From NCBI GenBank assembly GCA_002341315.1, contig DDNV01000063.1:15094-27878 (forward strand): 12,785 nucleotides of DNA, in the 5' to 3' direction. A program made the position numbers and the translations under genes. The stretch is from Cellvibrionales bacterium UBA2511 (GTDB taxonomy: Bacteria > Pseudomonadota > Gammaproteobacteria > Pseudomonadales > Porticoccaceae). Positions 7,193-12,785 of the stretch are shown here, piece after piece (within the stretch, counting starts at the first letter, position 1; every line of letters starts with the position of its first letter). The notes under the pieces were generated by a model, which saw only the letters and a program-made list of their open reading frames with translations, ran no database searches and was not told where the DNA came from.

Positions 7193-8312
7193 CAGCTTTG
7201 CCCAGAGTGCTGTTGACCTGAGGCAGTTGCCAGAATTGCTCCCTGACTGCGCAATCGGAGAAATGGTTTTGTAATCGTTGGAAGATCCGACGGTGGTCGG
7301 CTTCTGTCAGCTGCTTTTGTGAAACCCGTATCAATCCTTCAGCCAGCGCATCAGCGTCCCCGAAGGGGAACAGTTCGCCAGTGTCTCCCACGACCTCAGG
7401 ACCGCCGCCACAGTCTGAACAAATAATCGGCAGCTCCGCGGCCATGGCCTCCAGAAGAACCATGCCGAATGGCTCGTGATCGGAGGTCAGGGCAAAGGCA
7501 TCAAAGGCGCTGAAGTAGCGTCTTGCCTCAATCACATTGCCCGGAAGCAGAACACTGTCGCTGATATCGAGTTCAGCGGCGAGCGCTTTCATTGTTTGCC
7601 GCAGTTTTCCATCCCCAAGCATAACCAGCAGTGCACCGACGGGAAGATGGGGCAGTGCCCGGGCAAACCCTTTGATCAGCGTCTGCGGATCCTTGTCGGG
7701 GTGCAGTCGGCCAACGCTGCCCAGTATCCAGCTGTTCTCGGGTAGCCGGAGTTTCTGTCGTGCCTCCCGGCGGTCAAACAGGCCCTGACGTGCGGCATCA
7801 ACATCAATACGGTTGTAGAGCGTGATGATTTTTTCCTCGGGCCAGTCGGGCAGGTGGGATCGTATTTCATCGCGCACGGCATTCGAGACGGCAAGTAACG
7901 TCAATCGGGATTTGAACAGGTTCCCCATGAGGCGTCGGCCAAAGCGGTCAAAATCGCCAAATGAGTGGCGCACACTGAAAATGGGCAGGTTCGTTGCCAG
8001 TAGTCCGACATAGGCGGATTTGGCGCGGTGAGCGATGCAGGCGGAGAAAGGGTATTGCCGGGCGATGTTTTTGACTTCACGGATAACGGTCAGTTTGGCG
8101 CCTGCAAGGGCTTTGCTGTTGTGGCCGAGAAAAATGACCTCATCGGAGCAGGCTTTTTTCGCGACCTCCGGGTCTGGCTCCCCGGTCATAAAAACAGTAA
8201 TCACCTTATAGGGCGTATCCTTGAACAAAACGGCATACTGCCGGGCACAATCCAGAAAGGGATCGTAGTAGCAGTGGCACAGTTGCAGAATATATCGTTG
8301 ATCACTGTTCAT
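7170..8312 (-). CDS. GT4-family glycosyltransferase, WapH-like (LPS outer core)
   Basis: GT-B-fold transferase adding a sugar from a nucleotide donor to the growing LPS core on the cytoplasmic side. The N-terminal acceptor domain begins YILQLCHCYYDPFLDCARQY (7-26). The linker and donor domain carry GSVGRLHPDKDPQTLI (198-213), and HEPFGMVLLEAMAAELP (279-295) gives the E-x7-E motif (E280, E288). SDCGGGPEVVGD (299-310) follows. Length, 380 residues, is typical. The N-terminal wording strongly recalls P. aeruginosa WapH (PA5004), an outer-core glucosyltransferase, but that is from memory. The gene starts 6 bases after the waaL stop and its stop lies inside or just ahead of the next gene, so it is part of a tight operon. 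The exact donor sugar cannot be read from sequence. Confidence 0.92.
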   Translation of the reverse strand: MNSDQRYILQLCHCYYDPFLDCARQYAVLFKDTPYKVITVFMTGEPDPEVAKKACSDEVIFLGHNSKALAGAKLTVIREVKNIARQYPFSACIAHRAKSAYVGLLATNLPIFSVRHSFGDFDRFGRRLMGNLFKSRLTLLAVSNAVRDEIRSHLPDWPEEKIITLYNRIDVDAARQGLFDRREARQKLRLPENSWILGSVGRLHPDKDPQTLIKGFARALPHLPVGALLVMLGDGKLRQTMKALAAELDISDSVLLPGNVIEARRYFSAFDAFALTSDHEPFGMVLLEAMAAELPIICSDCGGGPEVVGDTGELFPFGDADALAEGLIRVSQKQLTEADHRRIFQRLQNHFSDCAVREQFWQLPQVNSTLGKAVAADSEQ

Positions 8313-8318
8313 CTTTGG

Positions 8319-9521
8319 TTACACAAAGGCTTTTCTGGGCAATGATTTCAATTCGTAGAGTGATAATACAATAAGTGGCAACCAGAAAATCAGCCAGTAG
8401 CCGCGGGGTCTGGAAATGACAGAATCGAGATTGACAAGGCCCATGGTACAGGCAAATGCAAATAGAATAGTAGCCACTATTACATAGGGGTTGGCCCGCA
8501 ATTTCCAGCCAGTGAGCAATACCGTCAATATCATCAGTAGCAGCAGGGTGAGGCCGACAATGCCGCCGGACAGCAGGGCGCCAAGATAGACGCTGTGGTA
8601 GGCACTCCAACCGGCCAGCCCGCCTTCAGTGATATAGATGGTCGTTCCATGGCCATGGCCGAACCAGTAATGATGGAACTCCTTCAGATAGCCCGACCAG
8701 AGATGAAATCTGGAGCTCTGCCCCTTTTCGATATAGGCATCAATCAGTGGTGCGAGAAAAATGCAGGCCGCTATCAGTAGCATCAGGCCAAGTCCGATCA
8801 GCAAAAGCCTGGATCGGTTTTTGATGGGAGAAAGGGCAACCATGACAAAACCGAAAAACAGGGTTCCGGCAATGGCCAGGCGCGTATGGGTCAATATCAG
8901 GGTGACCAGAAAAACCGTTAACGCAACCAGCAACAGCAGGATAGTGGACTTTCGCTCCCGGATGCCCGGTTCATAGAGAAGGCTGCCAAGACAGAGCAGG
9001 GCTCCTGCACCCAGACAGAACCCGGTGCGTACTTTATCGACCAGGGGGCCGGGAATGCTAAATCGCCTGGTGAGTGGGTAATCCAGGTACAGGTAGTGGT
9101 AGGCCGCATAACAGGCAGCGGTAATGCTGCCAGCAATAATCAGCCATTTGACGAGACACTGTAGCCGGTGGTCTGTGCCGTTAAGCGTAAATAAAAAAAT
9201 AACCCAGAAACTGACCAGATAAAAAATATCTTTTATCGGATTGAGAATGTCGCGGCTGCTTTCAGGTTCAGACCAGGACAGGCTCAGCAAGGAATAACCC
9301 AAAAACAGTGATGATGCGATTGCTATTCGTGATTCAAGTAGGGCGGACCATTTGCACAGGCCTTTGAAGGCGATTAATGGAAAAGCAATACACACAAATA
9401 GTATGAATAATTTCAGGTGAAGGTTTTTTTCGGGAATAAAAAAAATACTGACCAGCAAAAAAAGAACACTGTAAAAAAACAGTGTTTTTGTTTTTTCTTC
9501 AAAGGGTAAAGTCGCAATCAT
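8319..9521 (-). CDS. waaL: O-antigen ligase WaaL (Wzy/WaaL membrane family)
   Basis: Inner-membrane enzyme that moves undecaprenyl-linked polysaccharide onto lipid A-core at the periplasmic face. The protein has 400 residues, close to known WaaL lengths, with roughly eleven or twelve hydrophobic segments spread along it. THTRLAIAGTLF (211-222) matches the conserved arginine-bearing segment after a membrane helix. The large periplasmic loop (about 257-310) contains R271, W275, FGHGHG (287-292) and AYHSVYL (307-313), whose H309 corresponds to the essential histidine of the family. Its location between core-assembly genes, near hldE, favours ligase over O-antigen polymerase. The ribosome binding site is weak and the first residues are A+T-rich. 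If no O-antigen pathway exists in the genome, it might ligate another polymer or a single unit. Confidence 0.88.
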   Translation of the reverse strand: MIATLPFEEKTKTLFFYSVLFLLVSIFFIPEKNLHLKLFILFVCIAFPLIAFKGLCKWSALLESRIAIASSLFLGYSLLSLSWSEPESSRDILNPIKDIFYLVSFWVIFLFTLNGTDHRLQCLVKWLIIAGSITAACYAAYHYLYLDYPLTRRFSIPGPLVDKVRTGFCLGAGALLCLGSLLYEPGIRERKSTILLLLVALTVFLVTLILTHTRLAIAGTLFFGFVMVALSPIKNRSRLLLIGLGLMLLIAACIFLAPLIDAYIEKGQSSRFHLWSGYLKEFHHYWFGHGHGTTIYITEGGLAGWSAYHSVYLGALLSGGIVGLTLLLLMILTVLLTGWKLRANPYVIVATILFAFACTMGLVNLDSVISRPRGYWLIFWLPLIVLSLYELKSLPRKAFV

Positions 9522-9534
9522 TGTGATATTAAAT

Positions 9535-9551
9535 CCAAAACGGTTTTTTGG
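9535..9551. repeat. Short perfect inverted repeat upstream of waaL
   Basis: CCAAAA and TTTTGG form 6-base arms around a 5-base loop in the 50-base gap between the small kinase gene and waaL. The stem is weak and has no T-run on the minus strand, so it is not a convincing terminator. It may be a protein-binding site or chance. Confidence 0.2.
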
Positions 9552-9571
9552 GGGCGGATGCGATAAGTCGG

Positions 9572-10222
9572 TTACTTCCTGGTGTAGATAGTCGTCAATA
9601 AATCCTGCAACTCTGGAGTTGTAAAGGGGGAGTTCTCTCTGGCCTGGTATCCCTGAATGAAACCGGGGAGGAATCGCATGAGGGCCGCCATATCTTCGGG
9701 GTAGCGAGCGGTGTGCTGGAAGTTTCTTATTCGAAACTCCCTGGCCAGTGGCTTGCGGTATATCTTCATGTCAGCAATATCGATAAGTCCCAGCCGATTT
9801 TCCGGGGTGACAACAATATTTCCCATGTGCAATGAGCGGAAATGAACGCCCTTTTCATGCAACTCCCGGATAAAGCTGCCCAGTTTGTTAATGAGGATGA
9901 GGTCTATATTGTCGCCAAGCTTCTTGAGCGTTTTGCCGGTTAACGGGGAGTAATGCACAGCGGTTCGGTGAATGCATGGAATGCGTAACAGCTCAATCAC
10001 CGTCACTGTGGGGATCCCTTTTTCGAGCAGCTTCTGCGCATTGCGAATAAACCGCTTCGAGTAAGGGTATATCCGGGCCAATGATAAGAGGTGTCTCGCC
10101 CGAAACAGCTTCAAGTAGGTGCCATCGGATAAAAGTAAGACTTTTTCACCGAAAGGGTCCGACTCAATCACGGTGGCACCTTCCCGGAGGACCTGATACT
10201 CCTGCTTGGTCAGTTTTTTCAT
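9572..10222 (-). CDS. Kdo/WaaP-fold kinase-like protein (PA4998-like) lacking the usual catalytic Asp
   Basis: A 216-residue protein with a small kinase fold. The lysine strand YLKLF (36-40, K38) and segment KLLEKGIPTVTV (64-75) match bacterial LPS kinases. The catalytic-loop equivalent is HFRSLHMGN (127-135), with Ser130 where HGDLHPGN-type kinases have the catalytic aspartate; N135 is kept. LIDIAD (146-151) supplies metal-binding acids (D148, D151). I recall the same FRSLH.GN wording in Pseudomonas homologues between msbA/hldE and waaL (PA4998, some labelled toluene-tolerance proteins), so the change seems a family trait and not damage. It could be a pseudokinase, a regulator of core assembly, or an active enzyme with altered chemistry. 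The start has a good ribosome binding site, GGAG, 4 bases ahead of the ATG. It leads the minus-strand run containing waaL. Confidence 0.85.
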   Translation of the reverse strand: MKKLTKQEYQVLREGATVIESDPFGEKVLLLSDGTYLKLFRARHLLSLARIYPYSKRFIRNAQKLLEKGIPTVTVIELLRIPCIHRTAVHYSPLTGKTLKKLGDNIDLILINKLGSFIRELHEKGVHFRSLHMGNIVVTPENRLGLIDIADMKIYRKPLAREFRIRNFQHTARYPEDMAALMRFLPGFIQGYQARENSPFTTPELQDLLTTIYTRK

Positions 10223-10305
10223 AAGACTCCGGTCCCTGCTGCGGGCCCATTATAAAGGTCGTGCCCTATGGTAAGATACCCTCAATTTACCCTTGGATAA
10301 TTCCG
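10223..10305. promoter_or_regulatory. Divergent intergenic region, probable promoters for hldE and the kinase/waaL run
   Basis: This 83-base gap separates two genes transcribed away from each other, so it should hold both promoters. On the plus strand TAAGAT (10272-10277) is a reasonable -10 element; the matching -35 region about 17 bases upstream (around ATTATA at 10249-10254) is poor. On the minus strand GGAG (10230-10227) is the ribosome binding site of the kinase-like gene. No clear operator was recognised. Confidence 0.35.
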
Positions 10306-11730
10306 ATGAAATTGACTGTTCCTCGCTTTGACAAGGCTCAGGTTCTGGTGGTTGGTGATCTGATGCTGGATCGCTATTGGCATGGCAATACTTCCCGGAT
10401 ATCGCCTGAAGCCCCGGTGCCGGTTGTCAACGTAGCCCAGTGTGAGGACCGTATGGGCGGTGCAGGCAATGTGGCCCTGAATATTGCCACGCTGGGCGCC
10501 GGCGCATCGCTGGTGGCCATTGTCGGTCGGGATGAAGCCGCCACAGCGTTGCGGGACCGTCTCGATTCTGCAGGTGTCCACGCGGATCTGCAAGTTTCTG
10601 ACACAAAACCGACAATCACGAAATTGCGGGTGATCAGTCGACACCAGCAATTATTGCGTCTCGATTTTGAGGAAAGCTTTTCAGCAGCGGACTGCGATCA
10701 GTTGCCTGCCAAAGCCGCTTCCCTGTTGGTCAATGTCGGTGTACTGGTGCTGTCCGATTATGCCAAAGGGGCATTGCAACAACCCCAGGAGTTTATTCGT
10801 GCCGCCCGGGAGGCGGGTATTCCCGTGCTGGTGGATCCAAAGGGAACCGATTACGAGCGTTATCGTGGTGCCACACTGCTGACACCCAACCTTGCCGAGT
10901 TCGAGTCTGTGGTGGGGCCCTGTGAAAACGAACAGACACTGGAAGATAAGGGTGCCGCATTACTCGAGCAGCTGGATATCGATGCCCTTTTGATCACTCG
11001 CAGTGAGCAGGGGATGACCCTGTTGCGCAAGGGGGTGCGGGAGCTGCACCTGCCGGCCAGAGCGCGTGAAGTGTTCGATGTTACGGGTGCCGGGGACACC
11101 GTTATTTCGGTGTTGGCCGCTGCACTAGCCGCCGGTGAAAATTTGCCCGAGGCCGTGGCCATGGCCAATATTGCCGCCGGCATCGTGGTGGGTAAACTGG
11201 GCACGGCAACCGTCAGCATGCCAGAGCTGCGCCGCGCCATTCAACAGGAGCAGGGCTTTGAGAGGGGTGTGGTTAATGAAGAGCAGTTAGCCGCCGATGT
11301 GGCCGATGCCCGTGCCCATGGTGAGCGGATTGTATTTACCAACGGTTGTTTCGACATTCTCCATGCCGGCCATGTGGGCTATCTGGAGCAGGCGCGGAAA
11401 TTGGGTGACCGGCTGGTTGTTGCGATCAATTCTGATGCCTCCGTGACCCGGCTTAAGGGTGAAGGTCGTCCGATCAACCCGGTAGACCGGCGTATGACGG
11501 TTTTGGCGGGCCTGGAGGCGGTCGACTGGGTGGTCTCTTTTGAAGACGACACCCCGGAGCGGCTGCTTGAGCTGATCCGTCCTGACATCCTGGTAAAAGG
11601 GGGTGATTACAGCCGTGAGCAGGTAGTGGGCTGGCAAATTGTCGAAGGCTATGGTGGTCAGATCGCAGCCCTGGATTTTCTGCACGACTGCTCTACAACG
11701 GCTATTGTCAGTAGAATTCAGGAAAAGTAA
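10306..11730 (+). CDS. hldE: Bifunctional HldE: D-glycero-beta-D-manno-heptose-7-phosphate kinase / heptose-1-phosphate adenylyltransferase
   Basis: Carries out two steps of ADP-heptose synthesis for the LPS inner core: phosphorylation of heptose 7-phosphate at C1, then, after removal of the 7-phosphate by GmhB, transfer of AMP. The N-terminal PfkB/ribokinase domain shows [11 protein letters not shown] (17-27), [15 protein letters not shown] (51-65) and DVTGAGDT (258-265, catalytic D264). The C-terminal nucleotidyltransferase domain shows [13 protein letters not shown] (344-356, HxGH), then LVKGGDY (429-435) and STTAIVSRI (463-471). The ATG at 10306 is chosen because it gives 474 residues, close to E. 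coli HldE, and begins with the expected MKLTVPRF; a GTG at 10261 would add 15 unrelated residues. GGA lies 7 bases upstream. All motifs are intact. The gene appears monocistronic here and converges on the aldo/keto reductase. Confidence 0.97.
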   Translation: MKLTVPRFDKAQVLVVGDLMLDRYWHGNTSRISPEAPVPVVNVAQCEDRMGGAGNVALNIATLGAGASLVAIVGRDEAATALRDRLDSAGVHADLQVSDTKPTITKLRVISRHQQLLRLDFEESFSAADCDQLPAKAASLLVNVGVLVLSDYAKGALQQPQEFIRAAREAGIPVLVDPKGTDYERYRGATLLTPNLAEFESVVGPCENEQTLEDKGAALLEQLDIDALLITRSEQGMTLLRKGVRELHLPARAREVFDVTGAGDTVISVLAAALAAGENLPEAVAMANIAAGIVVGKLGTATVSMPELRRAIQQEQGFERGVVNEEQLAADVADARAHGERIVFTNGCFDILHAGHVGYLEQARKLGDRLVVAINSDASVTRLKGEGRPINPVDRRMTVLAGLEAVDWVVSFEDDTPERLLELIRPDILVKGGDYSREQVVGWQIVEGYGGQIAALDFLHDCSTTAIVSRIQEK

Positions 11731-11732
11731 GC

Positions 11733-11747
11733 ACTTACTTACTTACT
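11733..11747. repeat. Tetranucleotide tandem repeat (ACTT, 3.75 copies) over the convergent gene ends
   Basis: The run begins 2 bases after the hldE stop and forms the last three codons and stop of the aldo/keto reductase on the minus strand (read there as GTAA units). Reading repeated GTAA gives the codon cycle GTA-AGT-AAG-TAA in any register, so it always ends in a stop. Slippage would therefore scarcely alter the protein. Confidence 0.6.
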
Positions 11748-12532
11748 GTTGACTGGATAGCCTTGTCAATATTATCTAGCAGGTGAGAGGGGTTAATGGT
11801 GCCGATAATCGCACTGCTCACGCCGGGATGCTGAAAAATCATCTGGAAGGTTTTTTGCACGGGATCCTCCCCTGTCGTCAGGGTGGCGTGGCCGCTGGCC
11901 AGTGCTTTTTTGATCAGGACGCCTTTGTGCTGTGCCAGGCAATAATCGACCACCGGCAATTCGCGGTCGTACTGAAGATTCCAGGTCACCATGACCGCAT
12001 CGGATTTTGCGGCGGCTAACAGCCCCCCCTCAATGGTTTTTGTGGACATGCCAAAGGCACGAATTTTCCCTTCTGTCTTCAGTTGGGCCAGCATATCCAG
12101 GGTGCCGTAGTCTCGTATGATGGCCTCATCGTTGCCATCGGAATGCACCAGCACAATATCGATCATTTCCGTGCGCAGGCGTTTCAGGCTGCGTTCGACG
12201 CTGAAGCGGGTATGCTCGGGGGTGAAATCATAGAATGATTTCCCCTGCTCGAACTCCTCACCGACCTTGCTGCAGATGACCCACGCTTCCCGCTGTCCTT
12301 TCAGCAGCTGACCCAGCCGGGTCTCGCTCGTGCCGTAAGCGGGTGCGGTATCTATCAGATTGATACCCTGTTGCCGGGCGATGGCGATGAGTTGAGCGGC
12401 CTGTTGATCATCCGGTATGGCAAAGTCATTGGGGTATTTCACACCCTGATCACGGCCGAGTTTTACGGTGCCGAGACCGAGAATACTCACGTCGATGCCG
12501 GTGTTGCCGAAGGGTCTTCTGGGCAGCACCAC
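11735..12532 (-). CDS. Aldo/keto reductase family oxidoreductase
   Basis: NAD(P)H-dependent reductase of carbonyl compounds with a TIM-barrel fold, cytoplasmic. The catalytic tetrad is visible as D61 and Y66 (DTAPAYG, 61-67), K89 (ICSKVG, 86-91) and H130 (VLVHSDG, 127-133). The N-terminal FGNTGIDVSILGLGTVKLG (8-26) and C-terminal SSAIIGTINPSHLLDNI (239-255) fit the family. Length, 265 residues, is slightly short of the common 280-320. The start is GTG at 12532, sharing its G with the TAG stop of the upstream gene, with GGAG 5 bases before it; a second GTG follows at once. Physiological substrate is unknown, and no link to LPS synthesis is evident. I recall a similar reductase downstream of hldE in pseudomonads, so this is probably ordinary synteny and not an acquired gene. 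Confidence 0.92.
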   Translation of the reverse strand: MVLPRRPFGNTGIDVSILGLGTVKLGRDQGVKYPNDFAIPDDQQAAQLIAIARQQGINLIDTAPAYGTSETRLGQLLKGQREAWVICSKVGEEFEQGKSFYDFTPEHTRFSVERSLKRLRTEMIDIVLVHSDGNDEAIIRDYGTLDMLAQLKTEGKIRAFGMSTKTIEGGLLAAAKSDAVMVTWNLQYDRELPVVDYCLAQHKGVLIKKALASGHATLTTGEDPVQKTFQMIFQHPGVSSAIIGTINPSHLLDNIDKAIQSTVSK

Positions 12533-12785
12533 TATTCTCCGAAAACCTTATGCCACGGCGTGGGAGCTAGTGGGGGGTGTCCAAGAAAGCCAAGCTCTGG
12601 AATGGGTTCTGCTGAAGGTTGCAACAGGGATTGCTCCTGTATCAGGGTAATGACTTCGTCGGCAAGGTTGGGTGTCAGGGTCAGCTTGGTGGGCCAGGCG
12701 ACCATGACATTCGGGCAGTTTTCTGCCCGGGAGACAAATGCTTTATCGGGGCGGGCAAAATTGCGTTGTCGGGGTTCGGCGCGGT
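12532..12785 (-). CDS. C-terminal fragment of a gene running off the window, possibly an FAD-dependent oxidoreductase
   Basis: On the minus strand a frame is open from the right edge to TAG at 12534-12532, giving 83 residues; the other two minus frames are closed. The visible part includes RNFARPDKAFVSRAENCP (7-24), NVMVAWPTKLTLTPNLADEV (25-44) and a proline-rich tail ending PTPWHKVFGE (74-83). Its stop overlaps the aldo/keto reductase GTG by one base, so the two are probably co-translated. The wording recalls the C-terminus of the FAD-dependent oxidoreductase that sits beside an aldo/keto reductase in pseudomonads (PA4991-like), but no FAD motif is inside the window and the identification is tentative. 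That the frame codes for protein is well supported by coupling and composition. Confidence 0.7.
   Translation of the reverse strand, partial: RAEPRQRNFARPDKAFVSRAENCPNVMVAWPTKLTLTPNLADEVITLIQEQSLLQPSAEPIPELGFLGHPPLAPTPWHKVFGE

Noticed and set aside
9690..9715. Possible RfaH ops-type element (GGCGGTAGC-like) near GGGGTAGCGAGCGG.
   Set aside because: It differs from the consensus and lies inside the kinase-like gene rather than in a leader.
11749..11769. TTGAC/GTCAA inverted repeat after hldE as a terminator.
   Set aside because: Only five pairs around an 11-base loop, no T-run, and located inside the aldo/keto reductase coding sequence.
1..12785. CRISPR arrays, tRNA or rRNA genes, transposases, and integrase attachment sites.
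   Set aside because: No regularly spaced repeats, cloverleaf sequences, transposase motifs or terminal inverted repeats with target duplications were seen on reading both strands.

Overview
The window looks like the lipopolysaccharide (LPS) core-oligosaccharide locus of a gammaproteobacterium related to Pseudomonas, quite possibly a marine one. From memory, the gene set recalls the Pseudomonas aeruginosa PA5006-PA4991 region: tandem-domain sugar kinase (PA5006-like), carbamoyltransferase (PA5005/WapO-like), GT4 glycosyltransferase (WapH-like), O-antigen ligase WaaL, small kinase-like protein (PA4998-like), HldE, aldo/keto reductase, and probably an FAD oxidoreductase. No genus can be assigned from sequence alone.

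Layout. Left block, plus strand (1-5106): a kinase cut by the window edge, carbamoyltransferase, sulfotransferase, and a PP-loop ATPase-like protein. This block converges on a minus-strand block (10222 down to 5123), read as kinase-like protein, WaaL, GT4 glycosyltransferase, GT-A-like protein, a 33-codon small ORF, and polysaccharide pyruvyl transferase. HldE (10306-11730, plus) diverges from that block. HldE converges on an aldo/keto reductase, which is translationally coupled to an upstream gene running off the right edge.

How the genes work together. HldE makes ADP-heptose precursors for the inner core. The two kinase-type proteins and the carbamoyltransferase probably decorate core heptoses. 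The GT4 enzyme extends the outer core, and WaaL attaches O-polysaccharide or a capped unit. The sulfotransferase, pyruvyl transferase, PP-loop protein and GT-A-like protein sit between the carbamoyltransferase and the GT4 gene. They look like an accessory cassette adding further, mainly acidic, groups. Genes between about 2965 and 6230 are visibly richer in A+T than their neighbours. For example, positions 4861-4920 have 17 G/C of 60, against 37 of 60 at 11101-11160 in hldE. These are hand counts of single lines, not a full profile.

The most unusual items are the PP-loop protein (FSAGVDS loop plus a CxxCxxC cluster) beside a sulfotransferase in an LPS locus, and a 33-codon ORF that starts inside the preceding stop codon and contains two adjacent hairpins. 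No tRNA, rRNA, CRISPR array or insertion sequence was seen. No gene-free stretch exceeds 300 bases; the longest gap between large genes is 6062-6232, mostly filled by the small ORF.
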